The notes: generated from the letters alone by a model not told the origin. A stretch of 64,000 nt of DNA from an uncultured Roseovarius sp. (GCA_947499555.1 CANMOU010000002.1:631001-695000), one strand, 5' to 3'. Shown: positions 34,838-45,032, numbered from the stretch's first letter. Made by a program: numbers and translations.

Positions 34838-35841
34838 GCGCATCCTCCAAGCCAGCCGCGCCATTGACACCGCAGCATCTGCCCGAGCCGCGGATCGAGC
34901 GGGTCCGCAACGCGCTTGTCGTTCCGGTGCAAAAAGGCGGTCGGCTTCCCAGTGGTGTGTTTCGAATGAATGGCACATTTTGTGAGCATTCCCAGACGCT
35001 TCTGTCTCAGAACCGGTTTAGTGAAAGACCTGATCGCCCGGAACGGCAAGGTCTGATGCGGATCTCGGGCCGGCATGTCTACGGTGGCGTTGCCCGTGAT
35101 CATTTCGGGCACTTCCTGCTGGAAAGCCTCGGACGGCTCTGGGTCTTTGACCATCTCGATGCGCCGGTTGACGGCGTGCTTTTTTCGCCCCGCAGAACCA
35201 GTGATCGGCTGACGCTTTTCAACCCGCGCTACCAGCCGCTTTTTGATGCCCTCTGCGGCTCGGCTGCGCCGCTTATGTTCGCCGAACCGGTTGTCGTCGA
35301 AGAGCTCTTGCTGCCCAGCCCCGGATTCGGGCATCAAGCCTGGATCACAGGCACGACCCAGTTTCGCGATGCGATACGAATGCGGCTCGAAAACGCATTC
35401 CCGGCTGCCGGTGTTGATGATCTCTATATCTCTCGCACGCGCCTTGAGGGTGTGGAAAAAGCTGTCGACAAAGAACGGCGGATTGAGCGGCTGATGGCGC
35501 GCAGCGGGTATCAGATTTTCCACCCGCAAGACCATGATATCGAGACCCAGATCAAGCAATATCGCGCTGCCAAAAGGATCGTCGCGCCCGACGGTTCGGC
35601 CTTGCATCTGGCCGCATTCGTTGCCCGTCCTGACGCAAAAATTGCCGTTCTACAACGTCGCCATCGCCAGAAGATCGTGCAGGCGTTTATTGAGCAATTC
35701 TGTGCATTTGGCGTCTCAGACGTGCAGTTGATCAATCCTCTCGCTCCGAAAGACAATCGCGATTCCGCGGCGGGCGAAGCGCCGGATCCCCTGAACTTTC
35801 GTCTTCTTGCAAAGCAGCTTCAGAGCGCCGATTTTCTTTAA
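34834..35841 (+). CDS. Glycosyltransferase family 61 protein (DUF563)
   Basis: A 335-residue protein starting at a TTG that overlaps the regulator stop, with AGAAGGA upstream. The GT61/DUF563 fold is seen in RDHFGHFLLESLGRLW (N-terminal acceptor-side motif), the middle YISRTRLEG, and the C-terminal IVAPDGSALHLAAFV block. Members transfer sugars in exopolysaccharide or glycan synthesis. No other glycan genes are next to it. The pairing with an ArsR-type regulator is unusual. Donor and acceptor are unknown. Confidence 0.8.
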   Translation: MSASSKPAAPLTPQHLPEPRIERVRNALVVPVQKGGRLPSGVFRMNGTFCEHSQTLLSQNRFSERPDRPERQGLMRISGRHVYGGVARDHFGHFLLESLGRLWVFDHLDAPVDGVLFSPRRTSDRLTLFNPRYQPLFDALCGSAAPLMFAEPVVVEELLLPSPGFGHQAWITGTTQFRDAIRMRLENAFPAAGVDDLYISRTRLEGVEKAVDKERRIERLMARSGYQIFHPQDHDIETQIKQYRAAKRIVAPDGSALHLAAFVARPDAKIAVLQRRHRQKIVQAFIEQFCAFGVSDVQLINPLAPKDNRDSAAGEAPDPLNFRLLAKQLQSADFL

Positions 35842-36728
35842 GGCGCGCTTGGTTCATCTTTCAGTAACAAAAGCAACGCGATGATGGTGAGCGCGATGCC
35901 TGCGAGGATCCATACTGGTGGCACACCGTGGCCCAGCGCGATCTGCCACGCGATGACCCAGGTCGGAGTCAGGTAGGTATATGCCATGACCTTCGCGCTC
36001 GGCAGGCGAAGCGATGCGAACTGAAGCAGAACAAATGTCACGGCGGTGGCGACGATGGCAGTATAAAGGATCGTGATCCAGACAATCGTTGGAAGCGTGC
36101 TCCAATCGGTCGAAACGATGTCGCGCCATCCGAAGATCAGCAAAAGAAGCGCCGCGGCAACGACGGCTCCAAAGGAGAACACGATCGGGCTTTCGCCACG
36201 GTTCAGCTTGCGCACCATGGGCGTATAAAGCGCGTGGGCGATACAGCCGAAGAAAAAGATAATCTCGCCGCGGCCCACATCCATTTTCAGAAGTGCGGCG
36301 ATGTCGGCTCGAAAAATGACCCAAAGCGCGCCGGTTGCGCCGACGGCCAGCGCCAAAGCCATGCGTTGCGTCATTCTTTGTCGCAGCAGGAGAAAGCCAA
36401 AGAAACCAGACATGATCGGCGTCAATGTGAACACTGCCGATGCGCTGACTGGCGGTGCCGTCTTAAGACCTTCGAACATCATCACGAAGTAAAGGCCCAT
36501 TGAACCACCCAGCAGCAAATACCGCCACGGCGCTTCAAGGGCGTGACGAGGGATCCCAACCGTGGCGTAGGCGACCGACCCGACAAGAATACCTGCCAGC
36601 ACGAATCGGACTGCATTTAGAGCTGCTGGCGAGATATGGGGTGCGGCCATGGAGCCAAGCGCAAAGGAACCGGCAATCAGGGCCGAGAACGCAAGCATCG
36701 CGGCGTGACCGCGCGCGGTCTCGTTCAT
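35838..36728 (-). CDS. DMT family transporter (EamA)
   Basis: The ATG at 36728 overlaps the stop of the LysR gene (ATGA) and gives 296 residues; the longer frame upstream lies within that gene. There are about ten hydrophobic helices arranged as two EamA repeats (ALIAGSFALGSMAAP ... FGFLLLRQRMTQRMA and IFGWRDIVST ... AYTYLTPTWVIAWQIALG). It probably exports or imports a small metabolite under the control of the LysR regulator translated just before it. It is convergent with the GT61 gene, overlapping it by four bases. Confidence 0.88.
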   Translation of the reverse strand: MNETARGHAAMLAFSALIAGSFALGSMAAPHISPAALNAVRFVLAGILVGSVAYATVGIPRHALEAPWRYLLLGGSMGLYFVMMFEGLKTAPPVSASAVFTLTPIMSGFFGFLLLRQRMTQRMALALAVGATGALWVIFRADIAALLKMDVGRGEIIFFFGCIAHALYTPMVRKLNRGESPIVFSFGAVVAAALLLLIFGWRDIVSTDWSTLPTIVWITILYTAIVATAVTFVLLQFASLRLPSAKVMAYTYLTPTWVIAWQIALGHGVPPVWILAGIALTIIALLLLLKDEPSAP

Positions 36729-37606
36729 TCTGTATCCCAGGACTTTGCGCAGTCTTTGAGAAAAGTCAGGAAAGCCTGAACCTTGGTCGTTCTGTGAAGA
36801 TCCATATGGGTAACAAGCCAAAGCGGGGCCATCCATTCTTCGCGCGGCGGCAGCACCTCGATCAGGTTACCAAGCTCTTTGGCCAAAACGCTCGGTATGA
36901 ACCCAATGCCGGCACCTGCCACTATGGCGCGGCGTTGCGCATGCACATCCTGACTTCGGAAGGTAATGCGCTCTTCCGGCGCGGTGTCCCGCAGCCACTG
37001 GTTGAAAGGCGCGCGGTTCTTGGGATCATCGGCGCTGACAAAGTAATGGTTGCCAAATTCTGCTTCCGATTTTGGCAGGCCATGACGGTCAATGTAATCC
37101 TGGCTGGCATAAAGAGTGTATTTCTGTTGAAAGAATGGCTGCACAACATTGTCGGGCTGATCCGGGGCGCGCCCCGCTCGAATGGCCACATGTGCTTCGC
37201 CATACTCCAGCCGGAACAGCCGCTCGCCGGTCAGAAACCGAACAATGATTTCTGGATACAGGCGTTGGAAATCACTCAGAACCGGGACGAGCAAATTGCT
37301 CAATCCGCCTAAAGAGGTCACGACGAGCTCACCGGAAACATCATGCCCGCGCCCCTTAATACGTCCCGAAAGCTGGCTGAACTGGTCATCGGTGGCTTGC
37401 GCAACACGCAGGAGGTCTTCGCCGGCCTCCGTTGTGGTGTAGCCGCGTGCGTGGCGTTGAAAAAGCTTCACGCCCAAATTCTCTTCAAGGGCGTCGATAT
37501 GACGGATAACCGTTGCATGATGCACGCCAAGAACATCAGCCGCGCCGCTGACAGTCCCAACACGCGCCACGTGATAAGCGGTGCGCACCTCGTCCCAACT
37601 GTCCAT
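36725..37606 (-). CDS. LysR family transcriptional regulator
   Basis: A LysR-type regulator of 293 residues from the ATG at 37606; a start at 37633 would add nine. The helix-turn-helix lies in the first 60 residues (VARVGTVSGAADVLGVHHATVIRHIDALEE) and the effector-binding domain follows (VVTSLGGLSNLLVPVLSDFQRLYP). It is translationally coupled to the downstream EamA transporter and divergent from the azoreductase gene, so it probably regulates both. Confidence 0.88.
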   Translation of the reverse strand: MDSWDEVRTAYHVARVGTVSGAADVLGVHHATVIRHIDALEENLGVKLFQRHARGYTTTEAGEDLLRVAQATDDQFSQLSGRIKGRGHDVSGELVVTSLGGLSNLLVPVLSDFQRLYPEIIVRFLTGERLFRLEYGEAHVAIRAGRAPDQPDNVVQPFFQQKYTLYASQDYIDRHGLPKSEAEFGNHYFVSADDPKNRAPFNQWLRDTAPEERITFRSQDVHAQRRAIVAGAGIGFIPSVLAKELGNLIEVLPPREEWMAPLWLVTHMDLHRTTKVQAFLTFLKDCAKSWDTE

Positions 37607-37741
37607 TGGTTTCAAACTCCGCGTTATGTGCAAATTTCAACAGTAAATGTCTATTTGCGATAGTTGCGTTTTTCTCAGCACAAGTCAATTTCTATTCCAA
37701 GCCGAAGAACCATTGTTGAACTGACCCAGAGGATTTGACCA

Positions 37742-38332
37742 ATGACACATACAATTCTGCATATCGATGCCTCCGCCCGCACCAAAGGCTCTGTCACTCG
37801 TGATCTTAGCTCTCGACTTGTTGCGCGACATTCGGACGTGAAAGTCATCACGCGCGATCTTGCGGCCGAGCCACTGCCGCAGATCACAGAGGATTGGGTG
37901 AATGCCAATTTCACGCCCGCCGAAGTCCGGACCAAAAGACAGCAAGAGGCGTTGGCCCTTTCAGATTCCCTGGTTGCCGAGATTCAGGAGGCCGATACGT
38001 TGGTGATTGGTCTGCCAATCTATAATTTCGGCGTCCCTGCCGCGATGAAAGCCTGGATCGACCTAATCGCTCGTGCCGGGCTGACCTTTCGCTATACGGA
38101 AAACGGTCCAAAGGGCCTTCTTGATGGTAAGCGCGCTATCGTTGCGGTGGCTTCGGGCGGCACCAAGACCGGGTCCGAGATTGATTTTGCCACGCCATAT
38201 ATCCGCCATGTACTGGGATTTGTCGGCATTACCGACGTGACGATCATTGCCGCAGATCAGATGAACCTTGATGCAGAGGCTGGTCTTGCCCGGGCGTCGG
38301 CAGATATCGAGGCGATTGGAAAGGCCGCGTGA
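37742..38332 (+). CDS. azoR: FMN-dependent NADH-azoreductase / quinone reductase
   Basis: A 196-residue flavodoxin-fold protein with the family features IDASARTKGSVTRDLS (phosphate loop), GLPIYNFGVPAAMKAWIDLIARAGLTF (FMN-binding) and a VASGGTKTG loop. AzoR reduces quinones and azo compounds with NADH and protects against electrophilic stress. The divergent LysR gene at 36725-37606 is a plausible regulator. Confidence 0.9.
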   Translation: MTHTILHIDASARTKGSVTRDLSSRLVARHSDVKVITRDLAAEPLPQITEDWVNANFTPAEVRTKRQQEALALSDSLVAEIQEADTLVIGLPIYNFGVPAAMKAWIDLIARAGLTFRYTENGPKGLLDGKRAIVAVASGGTKTGSEIDFATPYIRHVLGFVGITDVTIIAADQMNLDAEAGLARASADIEAIGKAA

Positions 38333-38377
38333 CGGATGTCGTGGTCTGGCTGCCTTGTTTAGAGAAAGGCGGCCAGA

Positions 38378-38674
38378 TCACCCACACCAAAACCGGACAA
38401 TCTCATTTCGGCTGTTGAGGTCGACATTCAGACGTTTCGGATTGTATTCTGTCGTGACAATCCCGCCGGGCGGGATGATGCGCACAGGGTTCGGCCATGC
38501 GGCCTCGTTAAAGGCCCCAACGGGTTCACCAACAAGCGCCGCGTTTTCCGCCACTCCGCATTCGTCTGGCCCGGCCTCTTCAAGCCGGGGCGGTGCATCC
38601 GGGGCCACCTCCGCAGGTCCGCAACCCGAGAGGCCGAGGCTCATTCCTGACGCCAGAATCAACGACATACGCAT
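38378..38674 (-). CDS. I78-family peptidase inhibitor lipoprotein
   Basis: The ATG at 38674 with AGAAGGA upstream gives 98 residues. A lipoprotein signal ends at the lipobox LSGC (Cys18), so the protein is membrane-anchored in the periplasm. After a short Pro/Glu linker, the I78-type domain is seen in DECGVAENAALVGEPV and the C-terminal RIIPPGGIVTTEYNPKRLNVDL ending in WCG. The two domain cysteines can pair. I78 members inhibit serine proteases. It is convergent with azoR. Confidence 0.85.
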   Translation of the reverse strand: MRMSLILASGMSLGLSGCGPAEVAPDAPPRLEEAGPDECGVAENAALVGEPVGAFNEAAWPNPVRIIPPGGIVTTEYNPKRLNVDLNSRNEIVRFWCG

Positions 38675-38805
38675 ATGACTGTCCTTCTCTTGCTGAGAAC
38701 AGTCTTGTGCCAAATCTGAGTTGTCACAACCCCCATATGACCAATCTATTGAAATGATGCGCGGTTTCGCCCACAGTCGGCAAAAGACTCTGGGAGGACA
38801 GTAAA

Positions 38806-39918
<1,113 letters not shown>

Positions 39919-40033
39919 GACAACACAAAGCCCTGCGATTGTTGATATGCTGCACAGATAACAAACCCTTGTCTCGACAGCCAATTTGCGGCGCGCTAAC
40001 ACAGCCTCGTCGCAAAAGAGTCTTGGGGTTCGA

Positions 40034-40630
40034 ATGACGCATCTGACGCGCCGCGCTTTCTCGCTGTCTTTGATCTCGGCGGCTGGGCTTTCTGGTTGTG
40101 CCACGCCGCCGGTCCATGCCCCTGATGAGGTCAGCCGTCTGGCCAATGGCATTACGGCGCTCAACCCGACGATTGATCCGGGTGAAGCCCTGCGCGCCGC
40201 GGAAATTGGTATCAATTACCCCAAGCAGTTGCGACAGCAATACGGGGTCACGGACTCCGCTATCGTGCACAATATCAAGGTGAATGCCGGCACCCGGCCA
40301 AGGGGGCTATGCTGGCACTGGGCCGAGGATATGCAAAACCGCCTTGAGCAGGAAAATTTTCAGACGCTCATCACCCACCGCGCCATCGCCAATGCGCATA
40401 CGAGGCTCCTGATTGACCATTCCACCGTGATCGTTTCGGCGGTTGGGGACAATTTTGAACAAGGCATGGTGCTTGATCCATGGCGCTTCAGCGGTGTTCT
40501 CTACTGGGCCCCGACACTGCAGGATGAAAAATACACCTGGGTGCACCGGCAAGAGGTTTTCGCCTGGAAACGCGCTCGGGGGCTCTTGAAGTCCAGTGAT
40601 CCGTCGTCAGAGCCTATCCCTGTGAGTTGA
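40034..40630 (+). CDS. Tat-type lipoprotein with possible Cys-His-Asp site
   Basis: The ATG at 40034 gives 198 residues. The N-terminus has a twin-arginine-like TRRAFS followed by a hydrophobic stretch and the lipobox LSGC (Cys22), pointing to export and lipidation. The mature domain holds RGLCWHWAEDM (Cys93), NAHTRLLID (His122) and VLDPWRFSGVLYW (Asp148). This order recalls a papain/transglutaminase-like catalytic triad, but no known family can be named with certainty. Trp and Tyr are concentrated around the putative site. A hairpin begins at the stop codon. Confidence 0.7.
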   Translation: MTHLTRRAFSLSLISAAGLSGCATPPVHAPDEVSRLANGITALNPTIDPGEALRAAEIGINYPKQLRQQYGVTDSAIVHNIKVNAGTRPRGLCWHWAEDMQNRLEQENFQTLITHRAIANAHTRLLIDHSTVIVSAVGDNFEQGMVLDPWRFSGVLYWAPTLQDEKYTWVHRQEVFAWKRARGLLKSSDPSSEPIPVS

Positions 40631-40650
40631 TGCCGCCAGTTAGGCGGCAT
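40630..40650. terminator. Hairpin between convergent genes
   Basis: ATGCCGCC and GGCGGCAT form a perfect 8-bp stem with the loop AGTTA, starting at the last base of the lipoprotein gene's stop codon. There is no long T-run on either side, so it may act as a weak bidirectional terminator. Confidence 0.5.
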
Positions 40651-40658
40651 GCCACAGC

Positions 40659-41810
40659 TTAGCGGTTAACTTCTTGTGCGTGCATTTGCTGCATGAAGGC
40701 TTTGCCCAATGCGTTCTTTACGTCTTTCAGTTCATTTTGAATCGCAGGAAAGTCGAAACTTTCTGATCTAACAAGCCCAGCTTCGTAATCTTCTGAAAGG
40801 CTTTGGACAAACTCAAGGCGCATGTGTGTTGGAGGATGAGACAGGTCGGTGCGCTGCAGTTCTTTTGCTGCCCTATCCAACAAGTCCTGACATGTTTTTT
40901 GATCCGCTGACGCGATCGCCTTCCCCATGTGATCAAAAACGGTTCCGTCCTGGTTTTTGGTGTACGGAAAGAGATCCAGAACCGCGCGCTGCGCCAAATG
41001 CCCGCGTGTTAGTTTCTCCAAAACACCCGTATATGCACGCTTGCCGCTAATCAGTGTTCCGAGCGCGTCTGCCCTGTACTCGGCGCGCTGCGATTCGAAA
41101 TATATCGCTCGCAAAATGAATTTGTATATGGCGACAAGAGACTTAGAAAGCAGCCAAATCACCAAGTCAGTGATGGCTTCCATAAAGCCGCTATTTCTAA
41201 CGAGCCGCGGCGCATTTAAGATATTTAGCTGAGCGCCAATAACTTTCTGTGCATCGCCCAGAATCGAATTCCGATTGGGATCATCATTCACTTTGTGAGA
41301 CATCTCATGAGCAAGAACCGCAATCTTTTCTTGATCGTCGAGCGCTTCCCAGATCGTAAAACCGATTCCGACCACCCACTCGCTAGGTTTCATCCAAGGC
41401 CTAAAGTGGGCAATGTAAGCGTTTGGGTCACTGTCGAGATGCAGGCCATCTGGTGATGTCGTGTTCGCCGCCTTGGCAATTTCGTCCATCAGACCAAACA
41501 ACACCGGGAAGTCATTTCTACGGAAGGTTTTTTCGGTGTTCTTTCCGCGCTTTGGAAGCAATAGATATCCCACGAAGAGGATGATAGCACCGAAAATCAC
41601 TGGCAGGATTTGCCCGAATGACCAGACAATAATGTAAAGCCCCAAAGCGAGGACCGCATAGGCAGAATAAAGGAAAATCGCCGCGAAAAAGTAGGCGATG
41701 ATCAAACGCAATGAAAATCTTGTTCTTCGTTTCGCTCCGTCGACTTTTGCTTGACTCAAAAGTTTTTGGGCGTTCTTTGCCTGCCACGCAGCTACTATTC
41801 TGTCTTTCAT
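40659..41810 (-). CDS. M48 family membrane metalloprotease
   Basis: The ATG at 41810 (upstream GAGCAGG) gives 383 residues; the open frame continues upstream into the GST gene region. Two hydrophobic segments (about 33-57 and 62-84) precede the peptidase domain. The zinc motif HEMSH is at 168-172, and the third ligand probably lies in FESQRAEYRADALG. A further hydrophobic stretch (FMEAITDLVIWLLSKSLVAIY) lies between them. This is the arrangement of HtpX/M48B-type membrane proteases involved in quality control. The gene is AT-richer and uses rarer codons than its neighbours, which suggests acquisition. Confidence 0.82.
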   Translation of the reverse strand: MKDRIVAAWQAKNAQKLLSQAKVDGAKRRTRFSLRLIIAYFFAAIFLYSAYAVLALGLYIIVWSFGQILPVIFGAIILFVGYLLLPKRGKNTEKTFRRNDFPVLFGLMDEIAKAANTTSPDGLHLDSDPNAYIAHFRPWMKPSEWVVGIGFTIWEALDDQEKIAVLAHEMSHKVNDDPNRNSILGDAQKVIGAQLNILNAPRLVRNSGFMEAITDLVIWLLSKSLVAIYKFILRAIYFESQRAEYRADALGTLISGKRAYTGVLEKLTRGHLAQRAVLDLFPYTKNQDGTVFDHMGKAIASADQKTCQDLLDRAAKELQRTDLSHPPTHMRLEFVQSLSEDYEAGLVRSESFDFPAIQNELKDVKNALGKAFMQQMHAQEVNR

Positions 41811-42013
41811 AACCTGCTCGATTGGTCCTGCGTCCCCGTTCGCCAACTTAGAAAAGCAGAATTGGCGTGATGCAACCAAAAAGAGCGTCAGCCAAACAAA
41901 GCCTCCATCAACTGGCATTCGTTTTGCAAACATGTGTGTGCGCTGCTGCACTTGCATCAGGACCAAAGGCCGTTACCTCTTGCGCAACGCACATGATGAT
42001 GAGGAGCGCGGAC

Positions 42014-42883
42014 ATGAGTGACGACACCTACACACCCCCCGAAGTCTGGACGTGGGAGCAGGAGAACGGCGGGACATTTGCGTCGACCAACCGTCCCATC
42101 GCAGGCGCGACACATGACAAAGAGCTGCCCGTGGGAAAGCACCCGTTTCAGCTTTACTCGATGGGAACGCCCAATGGTGTGAAGATCACCATCATGTTCG
42201 AAGAGCTTCTGGCGGCAGGTCATGATGCGGAATACGATGCCTGGCTGATCCGGATCGGGGATGGGGACCAGTTTGGCTCCGGGTTTGTCGAGGTCAACCC
42301 AAACTCCAAGATTCCGGCTCTGGTGGATCACAGCGGGTCTGAGCCGGTGCATGTGTTTGAGTCGGGTTCAATCCTGATCCACCTGGCTGAAAAGTTTGGT
42401 GCGTTCCTGCCAGCTTCCGGGCCTGAACGTACCGAAGTTCTGAACTGGCTCATGTGGCAGATGGGAAGCGCGCCTTATCTTGGCGGTGGGTTTGGCCATT
42501 TCTACGCCTATGCACCCGAGAAGTGGCAGTATCCGATTGACCGGTTTGCGATGGAGACCAAGCGGCAGCTTGATGTGCTCGACAAGCGTCTGGCGGATCG
42601 GCCCTATATCGCGGGCAATGACTATAGTATCGCCGACATGGCGATCTGGCCCTGGTACGGCAATCTTGCCCTGGGGCGCCAGTACAATGCGGGGACGTTC
42701 CTTAGCGTGCATGAGTACAAAAACGTTGTGGCCTGGGCCGAGAAGATCCTTGATCGCCCGACGGTCCAGCGCGGCCGCATGGTCAACCGGACATTCGGGG
42801 AGCCTTCCGAACAGCTATGGGAACGTCACGACGCGTCGGATTTTGAGACGCAAACGCAGGACAAGATTGGTGAAGACGCGTAA
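42014..42883 (+). CDS. Glutathione S-transferase, YghU/YfcG-like
   Basis: The ATG at 42014 gives 289 residues and matches the typical YghU start (DDTYTPPEVWTWEQENGG, FASTNRPIAGATHDKELPVG). The thioredoxin-like N-domain (LYSMGTPNGVKITIMFEELLAAG, NPNSKIPALVDH) is followed by a helical C-domain (YIAGNDYSIADMAIWPWYG). Members act as disulfide-bond reductases with two glutathiones. Upstream in-frame starts (to 41867) are rejected for lack of a ribosome-binding site. It is divergent from the M48 gene. Confidence 0.92.
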   Translation: MSDDTYTPPEVWTWEQENGGTFASTNRPIAGATHDKELPVGKHPFQLYSMGTPNGVKITIMFEELLAAGHDAEYDAWLIRIGDGDQFGSGFVEVNPNSKIPALVDHSGSEPVHVFESGSILIHLAEKFGAFLPASGPERTEVLNWLMWQMGSAPYLGGGFGHFYAYAPEKWQYPIDRFAMETKRQLDVLDKRLADRPYIAGNDYSIADMAIWPWYGNLALGRQYNAGTFLSVHEYKNVVAWAEKILDRPTVQRGRMVNRTFGEPSEQLWERHDASDFETQTQDKIGEDA

Positions 42884-42936
42884 ATCGGCTTTACTCTGAG
42901 TTGCAATCAGGCAGGGTGGGCGAAAGGAGCTTGCCC

Positions 42937-43635
42937 ATGCCTGATGACCCGAAACTTCTGGCAGTCTTGATTGACGCCGACAACATCACTGCAGGGTTTG
43001 CAGAGGCAATCCTAAAAGAAGTTACGTCATTCGGCAGAGCCGGCCTGTGTCGCGTTTATGGCGATTGGTCCGATGGAAATTTGGCAGGCTGGGCAGACGC
43101 AGCCCGAAGGTTGGGGCTTGTCCAATACCACCAGCCCGCAAATACCAAGCGGAAGAACTCTACCGACATCGGGTTGGTCATTGACGCGATGGATATCCTT
43201 CATGCTGGTCATTTCGACGGGTTTGTCCTTGTTTCCTCCGACAGTGACTTTACGCGACTGGCAAGCCGGATACGGGAAAATGGTGTGACGGTTTTCGGAA
43301 TTGGAGAGGGCAAAGCACCTCCATCCTTCAAAGCTGCGTGCAATCGATTCGTGACGATCGAAAACATCCAGCTAGATGCAGACGGCGCAGAAATCTCAGA
43401 TGTGCAATCCCTCGAAGCAGAGGCTCTTATTTTATCGGCCATGCAAAAGATTGATGTTGAGGGCAGTTGGTATGCGCTGTCCCGAATTGGTCATCAGCTA
43501 CTGGTAGAACAACCCGAATTCGACACGAGGACCTATGGCTTCAAGAAGCTGAGCGACCTGGTGAGAAAACTCGACGGATTCGAACTTACTTCAAAAGCTG
43601 GGCAGCAACCGCAGGTGCGTTTCAGAAAGCGCTAG
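42937..43635 (+). CDS. NYN/LabA-like nuclease domain protein with OST-HTH-like C-terminus
   Basis: A 232-residue protein starting after GAAAGGAG. The PIN-like NYN domain occupies about 1-145, with conserved acidic residues in LIDADN (13-16), NSTDIGLVIDAMD (Asp77, Asp83) and LVSSDSDFTRLA (Asp102, Asp104), which would coordinate a metal for RNA cleavage. The remainder (about 155-232, ALILSAMQKIDVEGSWYALSRIG ... YGFKKLSDLVRKLDGF) resembles the OST-HTH/LOTUS RNA-binding fold. It is probably a single-chain ribonuclease acting on structured RNA. The target is unknown. Confidence 0.87.
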   Translation: MPDDPKLLAVLIDADNITAGFAEAILKEVTSFGRAGLCRVYGDWSDGNLAGWADAARRLGLVQYHQPANTKRKNSTDIGLVIDAMDILHAGHFDGFVLVSSDSDFTRLASRIRENGVTVFGIGEGKAPPSFKAACNRFVTIENIQLDADGAEISDVQSLEAEALILSAMQKIDVEGSWYALSRIGHQLLVEQPEFDTRTYGFKKLSDLVRKLDGFELTSKAGQQPQVRFRKR

Positions 43636-43649
43636 CCATTCGCGCCATC

Positions 43650-44135
43650 TTAGAAGACACCCATGCTCAGCCCTGCGCCAAACGCCTGACCAAGATTGCG
43701 GCAGGGCTTGAGGTCTTCTTCGCCTAGGTGTTTTTCAGCCAGGATTGCCTCGGGCGTTTGGGCGTGCGTGCAGATGATGATCGGCTCTTGTACGACCTTC
43801 AGCCGCCAGCCGGTGGCGATACGGGCGGTTTGGCGGACGGCATTTTCCCCATCTGATCCGGCGCAGACCATCTGGGCGTAGGGGCGACCCTCGATCTTAC
43901 CCAGAACCGGGTAATAGCAGCGGTCAAAGAAATCCTTCATGACGCCAGAGATTGCCGCGAGATTTTCTGGCGCGCAGAAGATGTAGCCATCGGCTTGGAA
44001 CAGATCCTCGGGGCCAGCGTCGGCGGCAGGCTTCAGCTCTGTCGTAGTTTCACGGCGTGCAGTTTCAAAAGCGGCCTCCGCCATCTGGCGGCTGCCGCCT
44101 GTGCGAGAATGATAGACGATAAGCAGCTTGGCCAT
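43650..44135 (-). CDS. Flavodoxin-fold NAD(P)H-dependent oxidoreductase
   Basis: A 161-residue flavodoxin-type protein with the FMN phosphate loop YHSRTGGSRQMAE (8-20), a CAPENLAAISGVMKDFFDRCYYP FMN-contact block and a VCAGSDGENAVRQ loop. It probably carries electrons or reduces quinones. The partner is unknown. It lies 20 bases after dapA on the same strand and may be co-transcribed. Confidence 0.85.
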   Translation of the reverse strand: MAKLLIVYHSRTGGSRQMAEAAFETARRETTTELKPAADAGPEDLFQADGYIFCAPENLAAISGVMKDFFDRCYYPVLGKIEGRPYAQMVCAGSDGENAVRQTARIATGWRLKVVQEPIIICTHAQTPEAILAEKHLGEEDLKPCRNLGQAFGAGLSMGVF

Positions 44136-44156
44136 ATTCTGGCTCTCGCGATGGTC

Positions 44157-45032
44157 CTAGTTCATCAACCCGGCAAAGCGCAGCGCATCATCGACCATAC
44201 CGCGGGTCTCGTTGCTCAGACCGGTCAGGGGCGAACGCACTTCTTCACTGCAAAGGCCGAGCTTGGACATGGCATATTTTGCGCCAACCAGACCTGGTTC
44301 GGTGAAGATCGCTTTATGCAGCGGCATCAGGCGATCCTGGATGTCCAGCGCCTTGGCGTAATCGCCCGCCAGTGTCGCGTTCTGAACCTCAGCGACCATT
44401 TTGGGGGCGACATTGGCTGTCACGGAAATCACACCTATGCCACCTTGCGCGTTGAAGCCATGCGCCGTGGCATCTTCGCCCGAAATCTGGCAGAAATCTG
44501 GCCCGCATGTCATGCGTTGTTGGCTCACGCGGGCAAGATCACCTGTGGCGTCTTTCACACCAACGATTCGGGGAAGTCTTGCAAGCTCGCCCATGGTCTC
44601 AGGTGTCATGTCGATAACCGAGCGCCCGGGGATATTGTAGATGACGATCGGCAGCTCACAGCAGTCGTGCAAAGCTGTGTAATGGGCGATCAAACCCCGC
44701 TGCGTGGGCTTGTTGTAATACGGCGTCACAACAAGCGCAGCGTCTGCGCCGACTTTCTCGGCATGCTGCATGAAGCGAATGGATTCCAGCGTGTTGTTGC
44801 TTCCAGCACCAGCGATGACAGGGATACGGCCAGCTGCGGCGCGCACCACCTCTTCGACGACAGTTTCGTGCTCTTCATGGCTAAGAGTCGGGCTTTCGCC
44901 GGTGGTTCCGACTGGAACAAGCCCGTGGCTGCCTTCGCCGATATGCCACTCGACCAGCTTCTTGAGCGTATCAATATCCAGCTCGCCGTTCTTGAACGGC
45001 GTGACCAGGGCAGGAAAAGATCCTTTGAACAT
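44157..45032 (-). CDS. dapA: 4-hydroxy-tetrahydrodipicolinate synthase
   Basis: The ATG at 45032 has an AAAGGAG site and gives 291 residues. Class I aldolase features of DapA are complete: GTTGE at 42-46, the TPYYNKPTQ block, Tyr132 in IVIYNIPGR, and the Schiff-base Lys160 in [11 protein letters not shown]. It condenses pyruvate with aspartate semialdehyde, the first committed step of lysine and diaminopimelate synthesis. It is divergent from a lytic transglycosylase gene; no other lysine genes are adjacent. Confidence 0.95.
   Translation of the reverse strand: MFKGSFPALVTPFKNGELDIDTLKKLVEWHIGEGSHGLVPVGTTGESPTLSHEEHETVVEEVVRAAAGRIPVIAGAGSNNTLESIRFMQHAEKVGADAALVVTPYYNKPTQRGLIAHYTALHDCCELPIVIYNIPGRSVIDMTPETMGELARLPRIVGVKDATGDLARVSQQRMTCGPDFCQISGEDATAHGFNAQGGIGVISVTANVAPKMVAEVQNATLAGDYAKALDIQDRLMPLHKAIFTEPGLVGAKYAMSKLGLCSEEVRSPLTGLSNETRGMVDDALRFAGLMN

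Noticed and set aside
34300-35607. 435-codon open frame on the minus strand over the 11-bp repeats and the GT61 gene
   Set aside because: The plus strand carries recognisable ArsR and GT61 genes with ribosome-binding sites. The minus frame includes translated repeats, has no recognisable domain and no good start.
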